A stretch of DNA of 12,639 nt. It comes from Tannerella sp. GTDB taxonomy: Bacteria > Bacteroidota > Bacteroidia > Bacteroidales > Tannerellaceae. The stretch spans positions 1 through 12,639 of the forward strand of contig JAITAY010000390.1 in NCBI GenBank assembly GCA_031283915.1, written 5' to 3'. A program made the translations under genes and the position numbers. The notes under the pieces are model-generated. The model had not been told where the DNA came from and made no database searches. It saw only the letters and a program-made list of their open reading frames with translations. Numbering within the stretch: the stretch's first letter is position 1; the number at the start of each line of letters is the position of its first letter. Positions 4,905 through 12,335 of the stretch are shown here, piece by piece.

Positions 4905-7478
4905 ATGAATACAAATTCTATCTCCCGCAGGGATTTTATCAACCGGACAGCAGCTGGCGCCACCGCGTTTGCGCTCACTCCGGTCACCAGTCTCCTGGCC
5001 AGTCCGGCCGTCAGTCCATGGCCGAAAGATGCCGGAAAACACCGTTTTTACATGATTGGTCACGGGCATATCGATCCGGTATGGTTATGGCCATGGACAG
5101 AGGGTGTTGCGGTGGTGCACAGCACGTTCCGATCAGCGCTTGACCGGATGAAAGAGACTTCCGATCTGGTCTTTACCGCCAGTTCGGCCCAGTTTTACCA
5201 ATGGGTAGCCGACAACGACCCCGGAATGTTGACCGAAATACGTCAGCGAATAGCCGAAGGGCGATGGAACGTGGTGGGCGGCTGGTGGGTGGAACCGGAC
5301 ATGAACCTTCCGTCTGGCGAAGCGATGGTGCGTCAGGGTCTGTATGGACAACTCACGCTGGAAAAGCTTGTCGGCAAACGCGCCGTAGTTGGATTTAATC
5401 CCGATTCATTCGGCCATCCGGGCACGTTGCCGCAAATCATCCGTTTACAAGGAATGGAAAATTATGTTTTCATGCGTCCCGCACCGCATGAGAAAACGAT
5501 TCCTGCCGATTTGTTCTGGTGGGAAGGGCCGGACGGATCGAAAGTACTGACCTATCGCATTCAGCACAGTTACAACGAGAGCAGGGACGTGAATCGTCGC
5601 ATCAATGATGTATTGAAAATCGCCAAAGAACAGCCGATGATGGATTTCATGGCCTTTTTCGGCGTGGGAGACCACGGCGGCGGCCCGACAAAAATCAACA
5701 TCGAATCCATCAACGGGTTGAAGACGGAAAAAGGTGCGCCGACAGTGTTCTACAGTTCCGTAGACCGTTATTTCGAAGACGTCCGTGCGAAAGGGTTAAA
5801 CCTGCCCACGGTGAAAGACGATTTGCAGCATCATGCCGTAGGCTGCTATTCAGCCGAAAGCGCCATCAAAAAGAACAACCGCCTGAGTGAAGCCGCCCTG
5901 GTGACGGCCGAAAAAATAGCAACAGTCGGCGCAGTGATCTGGAAAGCCCATTATCCGAAAGAGCGTTTCACGGACGCCTGGAAGCAAATCCTGTTCCTGC
6001 AGTTCCACGACAGTCTGGCCGGCAGTTCGCTGGCGGTACATTCAAAAGATGCCCTGGAGGGACACCAATACGCCCTCAACATCGCGCATACGGCTGCGGC
6101 GCTGGCCATCCAGAAACTTGAGTGGCAGATTCCGTCGGAAGATCCCGAATCGGAATACCTTGTGGCATTCAACCCGCACGCATGGGAAGTCACCGCCAAT
6201 ATGGAATACGACCTGAACCACATTCCTTCGCCACAAGTGACGGACGACCGCGGACAGTCGTTGCCGGCGCAATACATCCAGGCGCAATCGGTGACGGGAC
6301 GCCGGCGCATCCTGTTCAATGCGACGCTGCCTCCGCTGGGCTACCGCCAATTCCGCATCCGCAAAGGCGAGGCCACGCCTGCCGAGTCAAAAGTCAGCGC
6401 GGACGCAAACCGTCTGGAAAACGAATTTTACCGTATCACGTTCTCTCCCAACGGCGAAATCGGCATCTATGACAAGGAAGCAGGCCGCGACGTATTCAAA
6501 GGGGGAGCAACGGGTTGCAAAGGCGTGATCATCGACGACCCGAGCGATACGTGGAGCCACGATGTCCGCGATTTTACCAAGAATGCGCCTACGGAATACA
6601 ACTACGTGACGAAAGGCGAGATCGGCGCCTTCGGGAAGGCAAAGACCATTGTGCTGGAAAAAGGCGCGTTGCGTGCCGGGGTACGTGTACAGAGCGCCTG
6701 GGGTAATTCGGACATGACCGTCGACTGGTTGCTGACTTCCGGTTCGCGCCAGATTGAAGCCCTGGTATCGCTTAACTGGCATGAACGCCTGAAAATGCTG
6801 AAATTCTCTTTTCCGGTAGATGTGGAATCGCCCGTTCCGACCTATGAAACACCTTACGGCGTGATCGTTCGCAAACCGAACGGCGAGGAAGATCCCGGAC
6901 AGCGATGGATTGACGTGACCGGCAAACGCGGCGCCGACAGCTACGGCTTAACGGTGCTGAACGATGCCAAATACGGCTACAACGTCCAGGAGAACGACCT
7001 GCGCATCACCGTCACCCGTTCGGCGCCCTATGCGCATCACGGTCCCTCTCCGTTGTCCAAGCTGGCGCCGGATACCGAAGTCCTCTGGATGGATCAAGGC
7101 ATCCAGACGCTCCGTCTCTTGCTCGTACCGCACAAAGGCAGTTGGCAGGACATCAACGTGCCGCGCATGGCCGAAGAATTTATTGCACCGCCCGTGATCA
7201 CCTACCAGGGTATCCATCGTGGTACGATGCCCAAATCGGCCTCTTTTCTGGCTATTAATACGCCGAATGTCATCGTTTCGGCTATCAAGCAGTCCGAAAC
7301 GGGGAGCGATCTTGTTATCAGGCTGGTGGAAACGCTCGGAAAGGCTGCCGCACCTGTGTTGCGATTCCCGTCGGTCAACATTTCCTGGCGCGGGAATATC
7401 AAACCGTTTGAGATCCAAACACTTCGGGTGAATCCGCAAACGGGAAACATCAAGGAAGTCAATCTGCTGGAAGAATAA
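4905..7478 (+). CDS. GH38 family alpha-mannosidase with Tat signal
   Basis: The 857-residue product belongs to glycoside hydrolase family 38, zinc-dependent retaining enzymes that hydrolyse terminal alpha-mannose from glycans. The N-terminus MNTNSISRRDFIN has a twin-arginine motif (R8 R9) followed by an uncharged stretch, so Tat export to the periplasm is predicted. The catalytic domain opens with MIGHGHIDPVWLWPW, the equivalent of the HxHxD zinc site (H55, D57). GFNPDSFGHPGTLPQ carries the expected nucleophile D167. LFLQFHDSLAGS supplies the last zinc ligand H368. A helical middle region (about 315-390) and C-terminal beta-sandwich domains (about 420-857) complete the usual architecture. Length is normal. 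The gene stands alone: a decayed transposon lies before it and a strong terminator after it. GC content is higher than in the flanking non-coding DNA. Mannose linkage specificity cannot be read from sequence. Confidence 0.94.
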   Translation: MNTNSISRRDFINRTAAGATAFALTPVTSLLASPAVSPWPKDAGKHRFYMIGHGHIDPVWLWPWTEGVAVVHSTFRSALDRMKETSDLVFTASSAQFYQWVADNDPGMLTEIRQRIAEGRWNVVGGWWVEPDMNLPSGEAMVRQGLYGQLTLEKLVGKRAVVGFNPDSFGHPGTLPQIIRLQGMENYVFMRPAPHEKTIPADLFWWEGPDGSKVLTYRIQHSYNESRDVNRRINDVLKIAKEQPMMDFMAFFGVGDHGGGPTKINIESINGLKTEKGAPTVFYSSVDRYFEDVRAKGLNLPTVKDDLQHHAVGCYSAESAIKKNNRLSEAALVTAEKIATVGAVIWKAHYPKERFTDAWKQILFLQFHDSLAGSSLAVHSKDALEGHQYALNIAHTAAALAIQKLEWQIPSEDPESEYLVAFNPHAWEVTANMEYDLNHIPSPQVTDDRGQSLPAQYIQAQSVTGRRRILFNATLPPLGYRQFRIRKGEATPAESKVSADANRLENEFYRITFSPNGEIGIYDKEAGRDVFKGGATGCKGVIIDDPSDTWSHDVRDFTKNAPTEYNYVTKGEIGAFGKAKTIVLEKGALRAGVRVQSAWGNSDMTVDWLLTSGSRQIEALVSLNWHERLKMLKFSFPVDVESPVPTYETPYGVIVRKPNGEEDPGQRWIDVTGKRGADSYGLTVLNDAKYGYNVQENDLRITVTRSAPYAHHGPSPLSKLAPDTEVLWMDQGIQTLRLLLVPHKGSWQDINVPRMAEEFIAPPVITYQGIHRGTMPKSASFLAINTPNVIVSAIKQSETGSDLVIRLVETLGKAAAPVLRFPSVNISWRGNIKPFEIQTLRVNPQTGNIKEVNLLEE

Positions 7479-7501
7479 AATTCCGTTCGAAGCTGCTTTT
7501 T

Positions 7502-7550
7502 ATGTCCTTTGTACGTTAAGCTTATTTTTCGTACAAAGGGCATTGTTTTT
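7502..7550 (+). terminator. Strong intrinsic terminator after GH38 gene
   Basis: A 14-base-pair stem (7502-7515 with 7530-7543; one T-G pair) has the arm TCCTTTGTACG matching CGTACAAAGGG and a 14-base loop. TGTTTTT follows. It begins 24 bases after the stop codon of the mannosidase gene. Confidence 0.88.
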
Positions 7551-7768
7551 CCTTTGCCGTAACTACTCAGGTACTTTCCAGAAAATTGCTCCGGCTTCGG
7601 GGAAAAGGAATCATTAGATAGATATTTGCCTGCCGGAAGTCATGTCCCTTGGCCGGAAAACAGGTATTCTCGTCAGAAAACATGTTTTCCAGCCGGAGGC
7701 GATGATATTTCCAACTTGATGCATAAACATTTATGAAAAACGAAGGCTGCACAGCAGGAAAAAATAAT
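7551..7768. other. Gene-free region with an imperfect inverted repeat
   Basis: No gene is supported. GGCCGGAAAACA (7651-7662) and TGTTTTCCAGCC (7683-7694) form an 11-of-12 inverted repeat around a 20-base spacer. Several CCGGAAG/CCGGAGG-like words recur nearby (7633, 7653, 7693). Function is unknown. Confidence 0.4.
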
Positions 7769-7851
7769 CCTAAAATCTCCATTAGGCGTAAAAGTCATCC
7801 GTTCGTCCGGAGGAAATGCTGGAGAAGAAGCTATGCTGCTGCCTAACACAC

Positions 7852-7989
7852 CTAACGTTGTACATCGACACACACTAACGCTGTACATCGACACACGCTA
7901 ACGCTGTACATCGACACACACTAACGCTGTACATCGACACACACTAACGCTGTAACCCGACAGGCCTTAACGCTGTAACCTGACAGGCC
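7852..7989. repeat. Six 23-bp tandem repeats
   Basis: Six head-to-tail 23-base units begin at 7852, 7875, 7898, 7921, 7944 and 7967. The common part is (C/T)TAACG(C/T)TGTA. Units 1-4 end in CATCGACACAC(A/G) and units 5-6 end in ACC(C/T)GACAGGCC. The change of the second half between units 4 and 5 divides the array into two subtypes. Units 2, 3 and 4 are nearly identical, which indicates recent slippage or gene conversion. Confidence 0.93.
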
Positions 7990-8002
7990 ATCCTGCTGAA
8001 AC

Positions 8003-8035
8003 AAAAAAGCGACTCGCAGATGTACTGCGAATCGC
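8003..8035 (-). terminator. Terminator-like hairpin on minus strand
   Basis: GCGACTCGCAG (8009-8019) pairs with CTGCGAATCGC (8025-8035) at 10 of 11 positions around a five-base loop. On the minus strand the stem is followed by TTTTTTG, the form of an intrinsic terminator. No conventional gene lies upstream on that strand between here and the HTH gene, so what it would terminate is unknown. Confidence 0.5.
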
Positions 8036-8092
8036 CTCGATCACTGGAAGATACGAAACCGGATGACCTTTACGCCTAATGGACATTTTGGG

Positions 8093-8324
8093 ATAATAGC
8101 GCCTCAAAAAAGAGTTAGCCCTTTCCTACGACTGTTTCATGCATTTGAGCGAAGCGTCAATATTTCTTTAATGGTACTTGACTCAAGAGAGGAGAAGTAT
8201 CGTTGGTTATTTATTGCTTTTTTTATGATATAATATATCGAACATATGAATTTAGTTGTTTATATTCGTGGCAAAATCAGGAAAGTCGTATGAATACTTT
8301 ATATTTCTTTTATTCGCTGGATAT
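8093..8324. other. Upstream region of the HTH gene
   Basis: No gene is supported. The sequence becomes strongly AT-rich from about 8200. No complete Bacteroidales promoter was found: TATATTCG near 8262 and TATATTTC near 8301 each differ from TAnnTTTG at one base but lack a TTTG at the right spacing. Confidence 0.4.
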
Positions 8325-9311
8325 ATGATAAATATGGACAAGGAGCTACATGAGAAATTCATAGAAATAGCCAAAGAAAAAATATCGGATAAAGCGAATT
8401 TCGCCTCCGTGCTCGCCGATCTCTTATCTATTAAGAAAGAGGCTATATACAGGCGGTTACGTGGTGAAGTCTTTTTTACGTTTGCCGAAATGGCCACCAT
8501 CTCCAAGAAGCTGGACATTTCACTAGATTATGTTGCAGGCATCGTATCGCCCTACCGGAGCTATCCTTTTTCCCTTCACGTACAGGATTATGTTGAACAG
8601 GAAGAGATTGACTACAAAATGACAGCAGATTACATTGCCGCCATTCGAAGAGCCGGAAATTTGCCGTACTCCGAATTTGGCTATATCGCCACCATTATCC
8701 CGTTACACTTTGCGGTCTTTCACGAGCCGTTTTATTACCTCTATATCCTGAAATGGATGTACCAAACCAGCAAATACAATCCAGTGCCTTTTTCCGAAAT
8801 TTCATTCAATGAGCGCCAAAAGAAACTGAATGCACAATTTTTGCAGGAAGTGATGTCTATTAAGTATACGTATTATATTTGGGACGAACTCTTTTTGACA
8901 TATATGCTGAACGACATCAATTATTTTCACAGCATCCATCTGATGACAGACGCGGATATGCTGCTGATGAAAAAGGAAATTGAATACTTTCTGAAGCGCC
9001 TGGAAAAATTAGCTATTCAGGGCGCTTACAACAACGGAAACAAAGTAGATATATATGTTTCCAGCCTGAATTTTGAAACTACCTACTATTACCTCTTTTC
9101 CGATATAGAGAATATCTCCATGATAAGTTCTTTCAGTGTGGGTGCGATAACTTCATTAGAGAAGTCGGTTTGCGAACGAATGAAGGCCTGGGTGCAGGGG
9201 TTGAAAAGAACATCCACGCTCATATCCTGCAGTGCGGAAAAAGAACGGATTGCTTTTTTTGAAACACAGCGAATGACCCTGAAAACGTTTTTCGACCATT
9301 ACGAACACTAA
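8325..9311 (+). CDS. Helix-turn-helix transcriptional regulator, Bacteroidales type
   Basis: The reading frame is open from 8256, but the first 23 codons (rich in Phe/Tyr) look unlike the family. The likely start is the ATG at 8325 (MINMDKELHEKF) or 8334 (MDKELHEKF), giving about 328 or 325 residues. Counting from 8334, residues about 18-70 form a helix-turn-helix: ASVLADLLSIKKEAIYRRLR for helices 1-3, then the second half FAEMATISKKLDISLDYV. The remaining 250 residues are helical and rich in Tyr and Phe, without a domain I can name; in related proteins this part may sense a partner or ligand. It is predicted to be a cytoplasmic DNA-binding protein. It is flanked by the inverted-repeat element upstream and has a convergent neighbour downstream. 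Target genes cannot be told from the sequence. Confidence 0.85.
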   Translation: MINMDKELHEKFIEIAKEKISDKANFASVLADLLSIKKEAIYRRLRGEVFFTFAEMATISKKLDISLDYVAGIVSPYRSYPFSLHVQDYVEQEEIDYKMTADYIAAIRRAGNLPYSEFGYIATIIPLHFAVFHEPFYYLYILKWMYQTSKYNPVPFSEISFNERQKKLNAQFLQEVMSIKYTYYIWDELFLTYMLNDINYFHSIHLMTDADMLLMKKEIEYFLKRLEKLAIQGAYNNGNKVDIYVSSLNFETTYYYLFSDIENISMISSFSVGAITSLEKSVCERMKAWVQGLKRTSTLISCSAEKERIAFFETQRMTLKTFFDHYEH

Positions 9312-9385
9312 GGAGCTGGATGCGACCATTCAAACAGTTTGTATGTCACAACAAGTGTATTTCCCGTAACAGGGTTTTCAGTGAC

Positions 9386-9424
9386 CCGGCCAAACGCAGG
9401 AAAAACACAACGGGCTGGTTTTTT
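9386..9424 (+). terminator. Possible terminator after HTH gene
   Basis: CCGGCC (9386-9391) can pair with GGCTGG (9413-9418, one G-T pair), immediately followed by TTTTTT. The loop is 21 bases, so the hairpin is only moderately convincing, but the placement after the HTH stop and the T-run support it. Confidence 0.38.
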
Positions 9425-9520
9425 ATGTCTTTACATGGACGATCACCCAAAGAACAGTGTTCGCATGACATTTTTATCCATAAGGATTTGTACAGGAATC
9501 CGGTTCTTCCCATCCTCATT

Positions 9521-9564
9521 CTATACTTCACCTATACTTCAGCTATACTTGTTCTATACTCAAA
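9521..9564. repeat. Four 11-bp direct repeats (CTATACT)
   Basis: CTATACTTCAC, CTATACTTCAG, CTATACTTGTT and CTATACTCAAA begin at 9521, 9532, 9543 and 9554. The spacing is exactly 11 bases, close to one helical turn. They lie in the gap between two convergent genes, next to the terminator at 9569-9600. Confidence 0.85.
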
Positions 9565-9568
9565 ACCA

Positions 9569-9600
9569 AAAGGGCGCGTTTTCTGCAAAACCCGCCCTTT
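9569..9600 (-). terminator. Terminator between convergent genes
   Basis: AAAGGGCGCGTTTT (9569-9582) and AAAACCCGCCCTTT (9587-9600) form a 14-base stem with one mismatch and the loop CTGC. On the minus strand it is followed by TGGTTTTG and lies 19 bases beyond the stop of the 186-residue gene. It may also stop plus-strand transcription. Confidence 0.8.
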
Positions 9601-9619
9601 CCTTTCTTTCCGTAAACGC

Positions 9620-10180
9620 TTATAACTCGCGTTCCTCGTGCGTCACATTGCCGGGCGTGTCGGATACGAAGACTTCTATCCGGTCGCCTTCCAGACTTTC
9701 GTTGGTCTGTGTGGCGACGTAAGTCCATTCATACCCAATGGCATCCGTCCGGGCGGCGCCTTCTTCTACGAGGGAACCGTCGGCATTGCTAATCCTGATC
9801 CTGACTTCTTTCACTGCAAAATCATCGTATACATATACTTGAATCGTATCGCCGGCCTTACCCGTATAATTCGAAAGGTCGATGCGCTCAATCACGGGTG
9901 CATTGAAGAAGTCGGCCACGGCTACGTTGAATGCCGACTGACCGGGTTTGGCCGCCTGCTGATAACCGGCTTTCGTCTCGGCATCGGCAATGGCCGTTTT
10001 CCCGTACAGAATCGCCCGTTGAAAGCGACGCTGATGCTCTTTCTGTTCTTCTGAAAATGTGTGGTGTCCCTGTTGGGGACGCATTCTCACAATCGTCTGT
10101 CCGCCACGCTGGCTGAAGACTAATGTGCCTATGGTCCCGCTCAATCCCTGGGTAACCACATTTCTTCTACTTTTCGCCAT
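9620..10180 (-). CDS. Conserved hypothetical protein, 186 residues, Ig-like C-terminal half
   Basis: The product begins MAKSRRNVVTQGLSGTIGTL, then VFSQRGGQTIVRMRPQQG, a pattern I associate with an uncharacterised Bacteroidota family. There is no signal peptide or membrane segment, so a cytoplasmic location is predicted. The first 45 residues are basic and the middle (about 43-95) is helical (EEQKEHQRRFQRAILYGKTA). From about residue 97 the sequence looks like a beta-sandwich domain (IERIDLSNYTGKAGDTIQVY, then VRIRISNADGSLVEEGAA and a final VFVSDTPGNVTHEE). A combination of basic N-terminus and Ig-like C-terminus without an export signal is unusual; phage-type structural or DNA-associated roles are possible but unproven. 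The A-rich sequence before the ATG is the normal translation context. It is convergent with the HTH gene and ends at a strong terminator. Confidence 0.85.
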   Translation of the reverse strand: MAKSRRNVVTQGLSGTIGTLVFSQRGGQTIVRMRPQQGHHTFSEEQKEHQRRFQRAILYGKTAIADAETKAGYQQAAKPGQSAFNVAVADFFNAPVIERIDLSNYTGKAGDTIQVYVYDDFAVKEVRIRISNADGSLVEEGAARTDAIGYEWTYVATQTNESLEGDRIEVFVSDTPGNVTHEEREL

Positions 10181-10344
10181 TTTTTTTAATTTAAAAGTTT
10201 CTCATTCTGTTTCTCTTATCCCTGCTCCTGTTTCTACCTCCTTTCGTCAAGCATGGTTTTAAGGGTTTATACATTTGCCGTCCGGGTCAATCGGTTTCTC
10301 AAATCCGAACAGCGTATGATTTGCTGTATGGTACTGCGCAGAAC

Positions 10345-10363
10345 AAAAAAACAGTCTTACTGT
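10345..10363 (-). terminator. Probable terminator of the GH27 transcript
   Basis: On the minus strand ACAGT-AAG-ACTGT (10363 down to 10351) is followed by a run of Ts (complement of the As at 10345-10350). The stem is only five base pairs, but the T-run is good and it lies about 70 bases after the stop of the galactosidase gene. Confidence 0.5.
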
Positions 10364-10434
10364 CATTTGATTGCGAGTAGCCCGACCGTGCTACGGACTC
10401 ACGAATTGACGAACAACACCGGATCGCATTCTCA

Positions 10435-12306
10435 TTATCTTACTTTCAAAAGCACACATCCGTGTCTTGGAATTTCGAACTGCGAGGTCTTCGTAGTTAC
10501 GCCGAGATCCTGCTGACGCCAGAGGTCGCGGACGGTGTTTTTAGCGTCATAGCCGAGCGACCTCCAATCAATCGATACCAAGGATTTAAATGGTGATTTA
10601 TTGAAGATAGCAATAGCCGTTGAGCCATCATGCAATTCTTTCTTCCATATCTCCGTAAAATCCTGCTTATAAATGCTATATCCGGATTTTCCGAGCTTGT
10701 CCTGATTGATGTCGATCACTTCTGCGTTGCAAAGGATGTTTTGCGTAAACTCATCGAGCGAGACCAATTCACCGCTGAAAATCAGGGGCGCCGACATCAT
10801 GCACCATAACGTCATGCAGGTATATTGCTCACTCGGAGACATCGGTGACAGTACGTCACGCTCTTCCTCCCAGTTCCATATCTTACCGAAAAGCAGATAA
10901 TCAGGGTCATTCCAGCCGCCGGGACCGGTGTATTGACGAATTGTTTCCTGAAAGAAACCAGCTGTAAACATGCTGTTTATCAATTCCGAAGTGCTCCATC
11001 CGATATCACCTGCCGTGCGCCACGAATGACCGCCCACTTCCTTACCCCATTTCCAAACTTCGCCCATGCCGTACTGACATAAATTCAGGATAATGTCTCT
11101 GTCTGCCTGTCTCAGTATACTGTCAATGAGTATATAAGGCCTCTTCAAATCTTCCTGCGAAACCGGATGCTTAACCTCCCTCCCGTAAGAACACCAGTCA
11201 TATTTCAAAAAATCGAATCCCCAGTCACAGTAAGACTTCACATCCTGAACTTCATGATCTAAAGAACCCGCATATTCCGCGCATGTAGCCCATCCTGGCG
11301 ATGAATACAACCCCGCCTTCAGTCCGAGACTGTGGATGTAGTCAGTCATCTTGCGCATGTCAGGGAAGTTTTTATTGGTGCGGATGGTACCGTCCGGATT
11401 ACGCACCTGCCCGCCCAGCATGGGGTCGTCGCTGTTGACCTTGACTTCCCACCCGTCATCAATATTGACGAATGTGTAGCCGAAATTAATTAAGCCTTTG
11501 TCATACATGGCCTGAGCGCTCTTCTCCATAATATTTTGAGTAACACGTGTTTGATGGCAATACCAACTATTCCATCCCATGTGTGGAGTGAGTGCCAGCT
11601 CACCTCCGATCACGATTTCGAGCGTATCGCGACATTCGCCCTTGCTGTTCTTTGCCGTCACCGGTACGATGTATCGCCCCTCTTTCGTAGCGACGCCCGT
11701 AATCAGTCCTTTCCCGGCGTCAAGCGTCAGTCCTTCAGGCAATCCAGTTGCTTCAAACCTGAGAGGTCGCTCGCCCGTAGTCGCTATGTTGAACATAAAC
11801 GGCTTCAGGGCAGAAGCTCCGACAATTTTGGCGCCATTGATACGAGGTACGGCAGCAGGGGCAGGCGTGAGAATATACGGTTCTTCGGCGGCAGGCGTTT
11901 GGAGCACCGGCTCCGTTTGAACAACAAACCGGGCGTCTTTCCAGGCAACCTTTTGAATGGCTTTATCTCCCTTCACCGGCTCTGCATAAAGGCACAACTC
12001 CGTAACACCCTTAAGGTCAACGCTCACAGCCGCCCCCGTATCACCCTTATGCATATCTCCACTCCTGAATGCCACCCCTTTGCTCGTTATCACATAGAAA
12101 CGGACGGTTGCATCACCCTCCGCTTTCGCATCCAAAGTCGCTTGCACGTTGAACTGACCTTTCTTGCCGTCAAGCAAAAAGGTGATTTCATTTTTGCCCG
12201 CCAAATCCGAGTCGGGGACAACTACTTCATAAGACTTACGTACACAACTTGCAGACAATAAAACAGCCAGCAAGAAAAGTACAGTTGACATATTCATTTT
12301 GTTCAT
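10435..12306 (-). CDS. GH27 alpha-galactosidase, lipoprotein with N-terminal NPCBM-like and Ig domains
   Basis: The 623-residue product is predicted to remove terminal alpha-galactose (family 27 also includes alpha-N-acetylgalactosaminidases and beta-L-arabinopyranosidases). The N-terminus ends its hydrophobic stretch at LLSASC, so C21 is the probable lipidation site. Residues about 26-130 resemble an NPCBM carbohydrate-binding module (ending KVAWKDARFVV). Residues about 165-235 are a putative-Ig (He_PIG) repeat with LRFEATGLPEGLTLD and GLITGVATKEGRYIVPVTAK. The GH27 barrel begins at LTPHMGWNSWYC (about 238). FLKYDWCS carries the expected nucleophile D370, and SWRTAGDIGWS the acid/base D434. 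A C-terminal beta domain follows (about 535-623). The gene lies 68 bases downstream of a SusD-like gene in the same orientation, so it is a polysaccharide-utilisation operon enzyme, likely on the cell surface or facing the periplasm. Start sites at M1, M4 and M6 are all possible. Confidence 0.95.
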   Translation of the reverse strand: MNKMNMSTVLFLLAVLLSASCVRKSYEVVVPDSDLAGKNEITFLLDGKKGQFNVQATLDAKAEGDATVRFYVITSKGVAFRSGDMHKGDTGAAVSVDLKGVTELCLYAEPVKGDKAIQKVAWKDARFVVQTEPVLQTPAAEEPYILTPAPAAVPRINGAKIVGASALKPFMFNIATTGERPLRFEATGLPEGLTLDAGKGLITGVATKEGRYIVPVTAKNSKGECRDTLEIVIGGELALTPHMGWNSWYCHQTRVTQNIMEKSAQAMYDKGLINFGYTFVNIDDGWEVKVNSDDPMLGGQVRNPDGTIRTNKNFPDMRKMTDYIHSLGLKAGLYSSPGWATCAEYAGSLDHEVQDVKSYCDWGFDFLKYDWCSYGREVKHPVSQEDLKRPYILIDSILRQADRDIILNLCQYGMGEVWKWGKEVGGHSWRTAGDIGWSTSELINSMFTAGFFQETIRQYTGPGGWNDPDYLLFGKIWNWEEERDVLSPMSPSEQYTCMTLWCMMSAPLIFSGELVSLDEFTQNILCNAEVIDINQDKLGKSGYSIYKQDFTEIWKKELHDGSTAIAIFNKSPFKSLVSIDWRSLGYDAKNTVRDLWRQQDLGVTTKTSQFEIPRHGCVLLKVR

Positions 12307-12335
12307 ACTAAATTTATTTTATACGTTAATATAAT

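Larger units (their letters stand above)
7769..8092. mobile_element. MITE-like element: inverted 33-bp arms around tandem repeats
   Basis: The 33 bases at 7769-7801 and 8060-8092 are inverted copies matching at 30 of 33 positions (shared core TTTACGCCTAATGGA). Between them lie six 23-bp tandem repeats (7852-7989) and a stable hairpin (8009-8035). No transposase is encoded. A non-autonomous mobile or amplified repeat element is the simplest reading. No target-site duplication is obvious, so the exact ends are uncertain; weaker inverted similarity (ATTATT / ATAAT) continues for several bases outside each arm. Alternatives are a folded non-coding RNA or decayed duplicated coding sequence. Confidence 0.45.

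Noticed and set aside
5951..7439. Several long minus-strand ORFs inside the GH38 gene (up to 163 codons)
   Set aside because: They are shadows of a high-GC coding region; the plus-strand frame has clear catalytic motifs throughout.
7852..7989. CRISPR array
   Set aside because: The 23-base repeats are contiguous with no unique spacers, and no cas gene is nearby.
8256..8324. Upstream start for the HTH protein at 8256
   Set aside because: The added residues (FVAKSGKSYEYFIFLLFAG) are unlike the family, and the sequence is AT-rich leader; the ATG at 8325 or 8334 places MDKELHEKF at the N-terminus.
9320..9722. Plus-strand ORFs after the HTH gene
   Set aside because: They cover terminators and direct repeats and run into the antisense of the 186-residue gene, with no protein signature.
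10253..10516. Plus-strand ORF of 87 codons upstream of the GH27 stop
   Set aside because: It overlaps the 3' end of the GH27 gene on the other strand and a terminator, and has no recognisable features.
11536..12261. Plus-strand ORF of 241 codons antisense to the GH27 gene
   Set aside because: The minus-strand frame has lipobox, NPCBM, Ig and GH27 motifs across the same bases; the plus-strand frame has none.
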